Source: Dendrobium chrysotoxum (taxonomy: Eukaryota; Streptophyta; Magnoliopsida; Asparagales; Orchidaceae). From it: a DNA stretch of 64,000 nt. The stretch is from the NCBI GenBank assembly GCA_019925795.1, contig CM034304.1, forward strand, positions 12,649,471 through 12,713,470. Reading direction: 5' to 3'. Positions 22,143 to 33,357 of this stretch are shown piece after piece. The position numbers were made by a program, and so were the translations under genes. Within the stretch, counting starts at the first letter, position 1. Each line of letters begins with the position of its first letter. The notes beneath the pieces are model-generated. The model did not search any database, had not been told where the DNA came from, and worked only from the letters and a program-made list of their open reading frames with translations.

Positions 22143-22527
22143 TTCTCTGCCTCACCGTGTGGTGAAAAGGAGGTTTTTGTACAGGCTTCTCCGCCTTGCT
22201 GTGGGAGCAAAAGGAGAGACACTTTTGTTTAGTGCAATACTCGGAGGGGAGGCTCCGGGGAGTGGATGTAGGTCAAGTTGACCGAACCACTATAAAATCT
22301 GGTTTGTTTTTCTGATTCAATTCTGCACTTTAATTTTTTCTGATATTAACTGCTTGGGTGAATATCTGTGGTTGATCTTTTTATCGTTGTTTTAATTCGT
22401 TTCCGCTGCACGTTATAAAAGGATTTTCATAGTTATCGTGAAATTTTTAAATAACCAATTCACCCCCCCACTTGGTTAGCCTCGGGACTAGTTCACTAGG
22501 GCTTAACATCCCTATCGAACTTTCAAG

Positions 22528-22539
22528 TGGTATCAGAGC
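22528..22539 (+). promoter_or_regulatory. Primer-binding site of element C
   Basis: TGGTATCAGAGC, complementary to the 3' end of plant initiator methionine tRNA, two bases after the LTR end. Confidence 0.93.
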
Positions 22540-22580
22540 GGGATTCAAAATTTAGGTTTAAAAACTTTTGAATTTGATCC

Positions 22581-24391
22581 ATGACTAACTGTAATAATCG
22601 TAATACTGCTGAAGGATATTCTATTACAAGACCACCGTTGTTTAATAATATTCTTTTTAATTTTTGAAAAACACGCATCTCTACTTTTCTACAGTCTATT
22701 GATTATCGCATGTGGATGTTAGTTAAGGATGGATACGAACCACCTTTTAGACTGATTAACAATGTGAAAACTGAACTGCCTTTTACTGATTGGACGTTTG
22801 ATGATCGTGATTTAGCACAGTTAAATGCAAAATGCTTGAACTGTTTCTTTTGTGCTTTAAAATCCGAAGACTATATGCGTGTTTCTACTTGTACAACGGG
22901 AAAGGAAATCTGGGATAGATTATGCATAACATATGAAGGTACAACTGAAGTCAAACAGTCTAGGTTAAACATCTTGTTACATGATTATGAACTTTTTTGC
23001 ATGAAACCTAGTGAGACTATTTCAGAAATGTATACAAGGTTCACTCAGATTGTTACCTCTTTGCATGTTCTAGGTAGAGAACTTACTAACTACGAAAGAG
23101 TGAACAAAATTCTAAGATGTTTGCCTGCTTCTTATGATGCTAAGATTACTGCTATTACTGAATCTAAAGATTTAAACACTTACTCTATTGACAGCTTACT
23201 TGGATCACTTATTGCTTACGAGCAAGGGTGAACCAAAGGCAACTTGATGCAGGTGAACGCAAGAAAGAGAAGACAGTGGCACTAAAGGCCAAGGATTCAG
23301 ATGCTAGCACTTTCGGGTCTGATAGCAATGATGTTGCCTTAATCGCAAGACAATTCAAAAGCTTTCTAAGGAAGAAACATAAGAACTATCAGAAGTGGAA
23401 CAAGGGTAAGTCCAATAAAAATTTTAAGAGTTCATCTGAATCTGTTTGTTTTGAATGCAGGAAGCCTGGACACATAAAGGCTGATTGTCCAACACTTAAA
23501 GCTCACCCAAGCAAGGAGAAGGGTGAGGAGAAACCAAAGTTCAGAAAGGACAAGAAGCGGATTCAGAAGGCGTTATGGGCAGACTCTGCATCCGACTCTT
23601 CTGAGACTGAAGCTGAAGAGGAGGAAACAAACTTGTGTCTTATGGCTGATGATCACCCTGGTCAGTCGGATCAGGAAGATGTATGTGAGCTTACCTACGA
23701 TCAATTATTTAAAGTTTCTGAAAGAATTCATACATCGTATAGGAAGCTTAAGAAAACTCATGCAAGTTTGAAATTAGATTACTTAACTTTGCAAAAAGAG
23801 CATGATTCTGTAGTTAAAGATCATTCCACACTTGATTCAAATCACATGTCTTTGCTTGATGAATTCGATGAGTTGAATAAAAAATATTCTGATTTAACTA
23901 TTGAGCATGATTTGTTAAAAACATCGCATGTTGAATTAGAAGTTGTTTTTAAGAAAGTGAATGATATGGCATGTGAGTTAGAAAGTAATGAAAGTGCAAG
24001 AACTTTTGAAATTATAAGTTTAAATAAACATATTGAGTTTTTGAAAGTAAAGATCAGTGCTTTTGAAAAGAACAAAACATTGTCTACTTTTGAACAGTTT
24101 TATGCACCGTCACCTTTTGAAAAATCTGTTGCAAGTTCTTCAAAGCATGTTTCATATACATCTAGGAAGAGGCATTATCATCCACGTAGATTAGTTAACC
24201 CCTTTCTTGGTGTTAGATGTTTTTCATGTGGCATGTTAGGACATATTTCTCACACCTGCACTGTTCACCGTAGTACACATTGGGTGTGGAAACCCAAACT
24301 GCCTGTTTCACAGCACAGCACGCATGTATTGCATTCTTCTTTTCATAAGAAGGAACCCAAACCTGTTTGGGTTCCTAAGACTGACGTTTGA
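22581..24391 (+). pseudogene. gag: Element C gag, two lesions
   Basis: About 600 codons. ATG at 22581; codon 29 is TGA at 22665-22667 where A has TGG; one G is missing from a G-run at about 23225, putting 23228-24391 in a new frame. Otherwise open. Domains: N-terminal region with DYRMWMLVKDGYEPP, the UBN2-like Gag core typical of copia (KEIWDRLCITYEGTTEVKQS), first zinc knuckle CFECRKPGHIKADC at 23447-23488, an acidic stretch, a long heptad-like region (about 23700-24080) and second knuckle CFSCGMLGHISHTC at 24218-24259. It ends TGA at 24389-24391. Capsid and RNA-binding protein. Confidence 0.88.
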
Positions 24392-24435
24392 TACTTTTGT
24401 AGGAGTGCTCTCACACAAGACCTCGTGAGAGAATG
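24389..24435 (+). promoter_or_regulatory. gag-pol junction with a stop in both frames and a splice-acceptor-like site
   Basis: The gag frame ends TGA (24389-24391). The pol frame is -1 relative to gag and has TAG at 24400-24402, after the gag stop. Ribosomes shifting back by one before the gag stop would meet that TAG, so simple frameshifting cannot join the two. The sequence ATACTTTTGTAG before pol looks like a 3' splice site. The first pol-frame ATG is at 24433. A (7853-7871) and B (20504-20518) have the same arrangement. Confidence 0.5.
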
Positions 24436-27400
24436 TGGTACCTGGACAGCGGATGTTCTAGACATATGACTGGAGATGCTAATCAGTTCATTTCACTGGA
24501 GGCCAGAGCTGGAGGCAAGGTTACACTTGGAGATAACACCACCAGGAAGGTGGTAGGAACAGGTATAATTGGTGATTCAAAGAACTTTATGATTGATAAT
24601 GTTTTGCTTGTAGATGGACTGAAACACAACCTGCTGAGCATCAGTCAACTCTGTGATAAGGGATACAGCATCAAATTCCTGCCCACTGGCTGCATTTTAA
24701 GCTTAAATGATGAAGTTATTTTTGCAGGGGCAAAGGATCAACAACGTCTACAAGCTGGATGTAAGTAGCATTAAATCTGATAATTCAATTTGCTTAAAAA
24801 CTGCTGCTGATGAGTCTTGGTTATGGCATAGGAGATTGTGTCATGCCAGTATGAAAACCCTTAGGAGAGTCACCCAAAAGGATTTAGTTAGAGGTGTGCC
24901 CAAGCTTAAGTTCACTAAGGATCACCTGTGTGATGCCTGTCAGTTGGGGAAGCAAGTCCAGTCCTCTTTTCACTCTGTTAAGGACATTAGCACCTCTAGA
25001 CCTTTAGAAGTTCTTCACATGGACCTCTTTGGACCCATTAGCACTGCCAGCTTAGGGGGGAGAGTCTATGGTTTTGTGATTGTAGATGATTATTCGAGGT
25101 TCACTTGGGTTAAGTTTTTGTCACATAAATCTGAGTCATTTGATGAGTTTAGATCCTTCTCTACTTGGATTCAGAAGAAGTTAGGATGTGAGATTATTAC
25201 CATCCATAGTGATCACGGAGGGGAATTTGAAAATGAAAGGTTTGGAAGCTTTTGTGAGGATCATGGGATTAGTCACAATTTTTCAGCTCCTAGGACCCCT
25301 CAGCAGAACGGGGTAGCTGAAAGGAAGAACAGGACCTTAGTGGAAGCCGCTAGAGCCATGCTTGCCGAGTATTCACTTCCAAAATACTTTTGGGCTGAAG
25401 CGGTGAACACTGCCTGTTATGTGCTGAATAGGGTGAATGTGAGAGTCAAACTGAACAAGACACCTTATGAGATCATTAAGGGTAGAACTCCAAATCTGTC
25501 CCACCTCCATGTCTTTGGCTGTAAGGTTTTCATTCTGAACAACGGGAAGTCACCCTTAGGAAAATTTGACCCCAAATCTGATGAAGGAGTGTTCTTAGGA
25601 TATTCAAGTGTGGGGAAATCCTTTAGGGTGTTCAATAGGAGGACTTTGGTGGTGGAAGAAACAACCCATGTAGTGTTTGATGAATCTGATCCTAAGGAGT
25701 CTAGATCTGAAGTAGAAGATGAAGAGATTATTGAGGTTACCTAAGGAGTTGGAAATACAAATTTGGAGGAAAGGGTAGAACCTCAAACTGAGCTGCCTAG
25801 AGATTGGAGATATTCTTCGAGTCATCCTAAAGAACTGATCTTAGGAGACCCTTCTGAAGGTGTTAGGACTAGGCATGGACTTAGGAAGGAAGTAAACCAT
25901 TCTGCTTTTATCTCAATGACTGAACCCACCAACATCAATCAAGCCCTCTCGGATGAATTTTGGATTTTAGCTATGCAGGAAGAATTGAATCAATTTGTGA
26001 GGAATGATGTTTGGGAGTTAGTAGAAAGACCTAAAAATTAAAGTATTGTGGGAACCAAGTGGGTCTTTAAGAATAAGATGAATGATTCTGGTGTGGTGGT
26101 GAGAAATAAGGCAAGATTGGTGGCTAAGGGGTATAATCAGATAGAAGGGATTGATTTTGAGGTGACTTTTGCCCCTGTAGCTAGATTGGAAGCCATTAGA
26201 GTGCTACTAGCCTTTGCCTATTATAAGGGATTTAAGCTGTTTCAAATGGATGTTAAGAGTGCCTTTTTAAATGGGGTAATTAAAGAAGATATTTTTGTAG
26301 AACAACCCCCAGGTTTTGAGAGTTCCAAATATCCAAGTCATGTCTATAAATTAAAAAAGGCCTTATATGGATTAAAACAGGCACCCAGAGCTTGGTATGA
26401 GAGGCTTAGCACATTCCTGTTAGAAAGAGAGTTTGTTAAGGGGAGCGTAGACACCACCCTTTTTCTGAGGAGATTAGGGGATGACTTACTCATTGTCCAG
26501 ATCTATGTTGATGATATAATTTTTGGATCTTCTGATAAATATTTATGTGAAGAGTTTTCTAAAATGATGAGTAAGGAGTTTGAGATGAGTATGATGGGAG
26601 AATTGTCCTACTTTTTGGGGTTTAGCATAAGGCAAACGGATGATGGAACCTTTCTCAATCAATCAAAATACACTAAGGACATTTTGAAGAAATATGAAAT
26701 GGACAAAGCCAAGCCAATCAATACTCCCATGCCCTCCTCAGTTCAGTTAGATAAGGATTCAAATGGAAAATCTATTGATCAGAAGAAGTATAGAGGGATA
26801 ATAGGTTCACTGCTTTACCTGACTGCTAGCCGACCTGATATCATGTTTAGTGTCTGTCTTTATGCTAGGTTTCAGGCTGATCCTAAAGAGTCCCACCTGA
26901 CTGCTGTTAAGAGAATTCTTAGATATCTTTTAGGAACCCCAAACCTAGGAATTTGGTACCCTAGGCACAGCACCTCTTTTGAGATCATTGGATATTCTGA
27001 TTCTGACTTTGCGGGGTGTAGGGTGGATAGGAAGAGTACTTCTGGGACTTGTCAATTCATAGGACAGTCGTTAGTCTCCTGGTCCAGTAGAAAACAGAAC
27101 TCAGTTGCACTTTCCACTGCTGAAGCTGAGTACATTGCCTTAGGGAGTTATGTGGCCCAAGTTCTTTGGTTGAAGCAACAAGTCTTGGATTTAGGAGTAC
27201 CAGTTGGCACAATTTCTGTTCTGTGTGATAATACTAGTGCCATCTGTATCTCTAAGAATCCAATCCAACATTCTAGGACCAAACACATTGATATTAGGCA
27301 TCACTTCATTAGGGACCATGTTACAAAAGGGGACATTGAGCTACATCACGTAGCAACTAAAAATCAGCTGGCTGACATATTCACTAAACCACTGGCCTTT

Positions 27401-27454
27401 GACTCATTCAGCATTTTGAGAACCAGATTAGGAGTGATTGATATAAATGCTTGA
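24403..27454 (+). pseudogene. pol: Element C pol, four lesions
   Basis: The best pol copy in the window. In order: protease (MWYLDSGCSRHMTGD from 24433), HHCC integrase zinc region (WHRRLCHAS ... CDAC, 24825-24942), integrase core with DDE residues (HMDLFGP near 25015, HSDHGGEFEN near 25205, Glu near 25320), RT from about 26050 with YVDDIIFGSS near 26507-26536, RNase H ending DINA at 27454 (STAEAEYIAL, CDNTSAICISKNP). Lesions: one extra T in a T-run near 24720 (frameshift), stops at 25742 and 26039 (both Gln codon to TAA). The RT-RNase H part is open for 468 codons (26048-27454). It would make and integrate cDNA. Confidence 0.92.
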
Positions 27455-28815
27455 TTCTGATGACTGCTGATTTATGATTGTTCTGATTAGTATTCTGATT
27501 TCTGTTAGTTAGTTTTCGTATTCTAATTTCTGTTAGTTAGTTTTGGTATTCTGATTTCTGTTAGTTAGTTTTGGTATTCTGATTTCTGATTTCTGTTAGT
27601 TAGTTTTGGTTGGATTATTTACTTTCAGTTGATTTTATTTCTTCTGCTGATTTCTGTGTTAGCCTTACTAGTAGTTTGATTTGAGTAATTACTTTGCTGT
27701 GATTTTCTACCTGTTTTTATTTATTTACTGGTTCATATCTTGCACTTACTATTTTATGCTTTTCAAGATCTGATCACCGCTCACTACTTCTGATGATCTG
27801 AATTTTTGACTGGGAGTTTTTACCTTGTTTTGGTTTGGAAGCTGGTAAGCAGTGATTGACTTTGCTGAATCTGCTGAAGGGAAGAAACATTGATAATTGT
27901 TTCTCTTCCTCTAACTCCTTTACTGGTGTGTAGTTTCTTTTGAATAAAAATCCTCTTCAAAATTAAAATGTTAGTTTTTGAAATAGAGATGATTTTATCT
28001 TCCTACAGTAATCTGCCTCATATCAATAGTGTTTGTCAAAGTCTTGAGTCATTAGTGTGATTTTCTAAACCAAGTGATTGCATTTATCATATGTTGTATG
28101 GCTTTTATTTTGTGAATCGTTCTTCCTTTCTGCGGAGAGTCATCTCCTAGGTCTGGAAGATAATCTCACAGCTGAGACTCTTTAATGATTATGAAAAGGA
28201 GAAAGCTTTCAAAAGATGCATAGTGCGCCAGATAATTTGTAAAAGAGGCATAAAATGAGCCCAAAACTGAAAAGATGCGAAATTGCCAAATTGGATACAC
28301 AAAGTGTATCAAAAAATCAAAAGATGCGTAAAGCGCCAACCAATTTGAAAAAGAGGCACAAAATGAGCCCAAAACAAGCTTTCTTCCCCTTCAGATTATT
28401 AAATGTCTTAGAAAAATCTGTGCGCCACTTAATATTTTCAAATGCTTGAGTCTTGAAAATCCTGATTTCTGATTTTTTACTTTGTAACACTATTATATCA
28501 GATATTTTTCTGGAACGAGGCTTGAAAGGATTTCTTTTCAAATCTAATGTCTTTTATTCTGAATCGGATTTTTGTTTTGAAAGAGGTTTTTATCGATAAG
28601 GTGCCCGGGGTCGGAGCTACGAACGTTGATTATTTCCAACCTTTTCTGGATTTCAGCGCTGTCAATCGTCCTGTCATTGGTTTTCGAATCTAAAGTCAAG
28701 GAAATAAATTCTGATTTTCTAAGAGCAGCTTAATCCAAAAAAAAATGCTTCTATGTGTTTTTGCAGTCAGTTTTATTCGTCTTTTTGTTATTTTGATTTC
28801 ATGATTGTATTTTTC
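27455..28815 (+). other. Element C post-pol non-coding region
   Basis: No gene. Contains a 28-bp tandem repeat (TATTCTGATTTCTGTTAG... type) at about 27490-27612, not expanded in A or B, and two diverged copies of the AAAAGATGC/AAATGAGCCCAAA unit at 28200-28370. The sequence is collinear with A 10911-12110, then breaks off before the palindrome array. Confidence 0.7.
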
Positions 28816-28835
28816 GCTCCTCCTTTTTGTGATGT

Positions 28836-29007
28836 CAAAAGGGGGAGTCAGTTGTAGTCGTATCTGTTTCTATTTTCTGAGTCATATTTCCTGTATTGTT
28901 TTAGCTATTAAATGAAAATTTAAAAAATGTTTGTTTGTTTGATCTCCTAGTTTACTTTTATTTTCAGCTACTTTACAAATGTTTGCCATCATCAAAAAGG
29001 GGGAGAT
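28836..29007 (+). promoter_or_regulatory. Two polypurine tracts of element C
   Basis: GATGTCAAAAGGGGGAG at about 28832-28848 and AAAAAGGGGGAGAT at 28994-29007, the second touching the 3' LTR. The pair is also present in A (33358-33368, 33520-33533) and B. Confidence 0.85.
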
Positions 29008-30688
29008 TATTGCAAATCTGGTTTTGATGATGATAAATATGTTTCCAGTGTGTTTTGCTTGGCTAATCTGTTTCAGGCACAAAAGACCGCGAGCCACTCA
29101 AGCCAACTCAAGATCGGGTCCAAGTGTGTCAAATGTATGATTTTTCTTTTTATTGAGTTAATTGTAATGTAACTGATTCCCTAGCGAAGTAACCTTGCAC
29201 GCACACACTCAGGGAGAGAGATTGAGTGAATTAGAGTTTCTGTTAAAATTTTGTTCAGATCGTCCTGGACGATCTCCACATCGTCCTGGACGATCCAGTT
29301 AAAATAGAAACCCTAATTAGGGTGACTAATTTAAGAGGGTCAGATTAAGCAGATCATCCTGGACGATCTCCGGATCGTACGGGACGATATGCCCAAATCA
29401 GAAATTCTCAGCCGCTAGATCAAGTTAGGCAAGTTCTTATTTTTAAATACTTGGTCTGATCGTCCCGGACGATCCAGTACAATCATGCCTAATTTAATCT
29501 GGTAATTAAGGAAAGCAATTTATTTTTGGTTGATACGATCATATCGTCCTGGATGATCACAGGATCATCCCGGATGATCTTGATCGTCTAGTGCATTTAA
29601 GCTGTACGTCCAGAACTATGTACAGGATGATTTGGGACCTTTTTGAACTAATCGTACAGGACGATGACCCCATCGTCCTGGACGATCAAGTCATTTTTTG
29701 GTCGTCCAGCACAGATTTCTTTGGACGACCCGAACTGTCTTCTGGACGATTTCCCTCAATTTGCACTAATCGTCCCGGACGATCGCAGGATCGTACGGGA
29801 CGATATGAACAATTTTTTCTACTGATCATCTAGAAGAGCCAGATCGTCCAGGCTGAAACAGCTGAATTTGAACTGATCGTACAGGACGATCCACCGATCG
29901 TCCTTGACGATCTTGGCCGACCAGTTGAGATTTAGGGCAAATTTTTAGCCCTCCTTTAAAAGAACTTTTTTCAATTTTTGGAAACATCTTTTGCTGCCTT
30001 CCTTCCCTGAGAAACCCTAGAGAGAGAGAGAGAGTTGGGAGAGAGAGAGAAGATCTTGTGGGGGGGAGTTAGTGAGGGATTCACTAAGGTTGCTCCGAGC
30101 ACGGATCAGAGTCGTCTTCTCCGCTCGTCGTCTTTCGTCTAGTCGGTGTTCGTCGTGGGAGGATCGTTCGCAAGAAGATCCGGGGTTCTCTGCCCGCTTC
30201 AGGTGGAAGCAAAAGGAGTTCGGAGGTTCTCTGCCTGCTTCAGGAGGAAGCGAAAGGAGTTCGAAGGTTCTCTGCCTGCTTCAGGAGGAAGCGAAAGGAG
30301 GTCGAGTTCTCTGCCTAACCGTGTGGTGAAAAGGAGGTTTTTGTACAGGCTTCTCCGCCTTGCTGTGGGAGCAAAAGGAGAGACACTTTTGTTTAGTGTA
30401 ATACCCAGAGGGGAGGCTCCGGGGAGTGGACGTAGGTCAAGTTGACCGAACCACTATAAAATCTGGTTTGCTTTTCTGATTCAATTTTGCACTTTAATTT
30501 TTTCTGATATTAACTGCTTGGGTGAATATCTGTGGTTGATCTTTTTATCGTTGTTTTAATTTGTTTCCGCTGCACGTTATAAAAAGATTTTCATAGTTAT
30601 CGTGAAATTTTTAAATAACCAATTCACCCCCCTCTTGGTTAGCCTCGGGACTAGTTCACTAGGGCTTAAGATCCCTATCGAACTTTCA
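29008..30688 (+). repeat. Element C 3' LTR
   Basis: 1681 bp, starting TATTGCAAATC (second base changed from G, so the TG terminus is lost) and ending CGAACTTTCA. Palindrome array about 29258-29920, 41-bp repeats 30184-30306. Confidence 0.94.
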
Positions 30689-31252
30689 AGGCGGTGTTTT
30701 GTTCTTTTCAAAAGCACTAATTTTCACTTTCAAAAACTCAATATGTTTATTTAAACTTACAATTTCAAAGGTTCTTGCACTTTCATTACTTTCTAAATAA
30801 CATGCCATATCATTCACTTTCTTAAAAGCAACTTCTAATTCAACATGTGATGTTTTTAACAAATCATGCTCAACAGTTAAATCAGAATATTTTTTGTTCG
30901 AATCATCGAATTCATCAAGCAAAGACATGTGAGTGGAATCAAGTGTGGAATGATCTTTAACTGCAGAATCATGCTCTTTTTGCAAAGTCAAATAATCTAA
31001 TTTCAGACTAGCATGAGTTTTCTTAAGCTTCCTATATGATGTATGAAGTTTTTCAGAAACTTCAAATAATTGATCGTAAGTAAGCTCACATACCTCTTCC
31101 TGGTCCGACTGACTAGGGTGATCATCAGCCATCAGACAAAAGTTTGTTTCCTCCTCTTCAGCTTCAGTCTCAGAAGAGTCGGATGCAGAGTTTGCCCAGA
31201 ACGCCTTCTGAATCCGCTTCTTATCCTTTCTGAACTTTGGTTTCTCCTCACC
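30689..31252 (-). pseudogene. gag: Element B gag, middle part, joined to its 5' LTR by a deletion
   Basis: Continues B's gag after element C: the coiled-coil-like region and the acidic SDQEEVCELTYDQLFEVSEK stretch (open 30686-31132). It stops at the equivalent of C 23521, right after the first zinc knuckle, and joins the 5' LTR at CCC (31251-31253). The N-terminal half of gag, first knuckle, leader, primer site and last two dozen LTR bases are gone. Confidence 0.85.
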
Positions 31253-32878
31253 CTAGTGAACTAGTCCCGAGCCTAACCAAGAGGGGGGTGAATTGGTTAT
31301 TTAAAAATTTCACAACAACAATAAAAAATATTTTCGATATTTAGCAGCGGAAACAAATAAACATAAACGAAAAGATCAATCTCAGATATTCACCCATGCA
31401 GTTAATATCAAAAACTAAAGTGCAGAACTGAATCAGAAAAGCAAACCAGATTTTATAGTGGTTCGGTCAACTTGACCTACGTCTACTCCCTGGAGCCTCT
31501 CCTCCGGGTATTGCACTAAACAAAAAGTGTCTCTCCTTTTGCTCCCACAACAAGGTGGAGAAGCCTGTACTAGACCTCTTTTTCACCACACGGTGGGGCA
31601 GAGAACCCGACCTCCTTTTGCTTCCTCCTGAAGCAGGCAGAGAACCTTCGAACTCCTTTTGATTCCTCCTGAAGCGGGCAGAGAACCCCGGATCTTCTTG
31701 CGAACGATCCTCCCACGACGAACACCGACTAGAAGAAAGACGACGAGCGGAGAAGATGACTCTGATCTGTGCTTGGAGCAACCTTAGTGAATCCCTCACT
31801 AACTTCCCCTCATAAGATCTTCTCTCTCTCTCCCAACTCTCTCTCTAGGGTTTCTCAGGGAAGGAAGGTGGTAAAAGATTTTTCTTATTTCAAGAAAAAG
31901 TTCTTTTATAGGAGGGCTTAAAATTTACCCTAAATCTCAACTGGTCGGCCAAGATCATCCAGGACGATCGATAGATCGTCCTGTACGATCAGTTCAAATT
32001 AAGTTATTTCAGCCTGGACGATCTGGCTCTTCTGGATGATCAGTAGAAAAAATTGTTCATATCGTCCCGTACGATCCTACGATCGTCCGGGACGATTCGT
32101 GCAAAACGAGGAATATCATCCAGAAGACAGTTCGGGTCGTCCAGAGAAATCTGTGCTGGACGGCCAAAAAATGACTTGATCGTCCAGGATGATAGGGATA
32201 TCTTCCTGTACGATTAGTTCAAAAAGTGTCCAAATCGTCCTGAACTCAGTTCGGGTCGTACAACTGAAATGCACTAGACGATCATGATCGTCCGGGACGT
32301 TCCTGCGATCGTCCAGGACGATATGATCATATTAATCAAAAATAAATTGCTTTCCTTAATTACCAGATTAAATTAGGTATGATTGTACTGAATCATCCAG
32401 GATGATACACGTATCGTCCAGGACGATCAGACTAAATAACTAAAAATAAAAACTTGCCTAACTTTATCTGGCGGCTGAGAATTTTTGATTTGAGCATATC
32501 ATCCCGTACGATCCAAAGATCGTCCAGGACGATCTGCTTAATCAGACCCTCTTAACATAGTCACCCTAATTAGGGTTCCTGTTTTTACCTGATCCTCCAG
32601 GACGATGTGAATATCGTCCAGGATGATCTGAATAAAAACTGAACAGAAACTCTAATTCACTCAAGCTCTCCCCCTGAGTGTGTGTGTGCAAGGTTACTTA
32701 GCTAGGGGATCAGTTACATTACAATTGACTCAATAAAATAAAAAATAATACATTGGACACACTTGGACCCGATCTTGAGTTGGCTTGAGTGGCTCGTGGT
32801 CTTTTGTGCCTGAAACAGATTAGCCAAGCAAAACACACTGGAAACATATTTGTCATCATCAAAACCAAATTTGCAACA
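31251..32878 (-). repeat. Element B 5' LTR, 3' tip deleted
   Basis: 1628 bp. The high-coordinate end reads TTTGCAACA (complement of TGTTGCAAA) and is followed by GTATC. The low-coordinate end lacks the terminal TGAAAGTTCG...TTAAG. Palindrome array about 31950-32630, TATA box near 31905. Confidence 0.9.
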
Positions 32879-33275
32879 GTATCCAGTTCCTCCTGATGTC
32901 TCTCCTTCCTTCTTCATAAATAATTCATTCCCCATCCTACACAGCACCCGACTACATCCGGAGCCTGCCCCAGATGTTGAGGAAGAAGAGGAAGAGGCTA
33001 TTCCAGTTCCTGCTGCACCCGATGCACCTGCTCCTCTTCGCATCGCTTCTCCTTTTGACCATCTGGTGCATCACTTTGATCAGTGGGAGGCCAGATTTGA
33101 CTCCTATATTACTGCGCAGGTGCAGTGACATGCTGAGGACCTGCAGCGCTTCACCGACTATGCTGCTCAGCAGCAACAGCAGGCCTAGATTGGAGCCCAC
33201 TTTACAGCCATTCATAGTTACTTCAACCCACCACCGCCACCTCCTCCTTCTGATCAGGATCCGCCTCCGTTCTAG
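32879..33275 (+). pseudogene. Element A accessory ORF, 3' part
   Basis: Continues A's accessory frame after B: QYPVPPDVSPSFF, the acidic EEEEEE run, HLVHHFDQWEARFDSY (Trp here, where B has a stop), then TAG at about 33126 and 33187 before the Pro-rich end at 33273-33275. The C-terminal region is Gln- and Pro-rich as in B. Comparing A and B shows each is damaged at different places, so both descend from an intact gene. Confidence 0.75.
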
Positions 33276-33357
33276 TGTTCTATTTTGTAGTTATTTTTCT
33301 TTTTCTATTTTGTACTGATGTTTCAGTGTTTCTGTTTACACTTTTTTTTTTGATGTC

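Larger units (their letters stand above)
20827..22525 (+). repeat. Element C 5' LTR
   Basis: 1699 bp, TGTTGCAAATC ... CGAACTTTCA. Palindrome array at 21080-21760, TATA-like TTTAAAAG at 21795-21802, GA microsatellite near 21860-21890, and three 41-bp tandem repeats at 22020-22142 in the likely transcribed leader. Confidence 0.95.
20827..30688 (+). mobile_element. Element C: youngest Sirevirus copy, inserted in B's gag
   Basis: 9862 bp with both LTRs, primer site, gag, pol and polypurine tracts. Flanked by AGGAG (20822-20826) and AGGCG (30689-30693), a 5-bp duplication with one change. About seven differences between LTRs in the first 185 bases, fewest of the three nested copies. It has no accessory gene and no internal palindrome array: sequence jumps near 28810 straight to the polypurine region. 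Its genes carry a few stops and frameshifts, so it is not autonomous as it stands. Confidence 0.94.
13551..32878 (-). mobile_element. Element B: Sirevirus-type retrotransposon inside A, split by C
   Basis: Minus-strand copy of the same family. GTATC is exactly duplicated at 13546-13550 and 32879-32883, and A's accessory frame continues across (TKYDLQY | QYPVPPD). The low-coordinate end is its 3' LTR. Removing C (20827-30688) leaves about 9.5 kb. It lacks the PBS, leader and N-terminal gag next to its 5' LTR, and about 1.1 kb of post-pol sequence. About nine differences between its LTRs in the first 185 bases place it between A and C in age. Confidence 0.92.

Noticed and set aside
22528..22539. 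tRNA-like sequence
   Set aside because: Only the 12-base primer-binding site matches initiator tRNA; no cloverleaf is present.
23404..23411. In-frame gag-pol fusion by splicing GGGTAAGT to the acceptor-like site at 24402
   Set aside because: The join would leave one base of a codon and put pol out of frame, so this donor does not explain pol expression.
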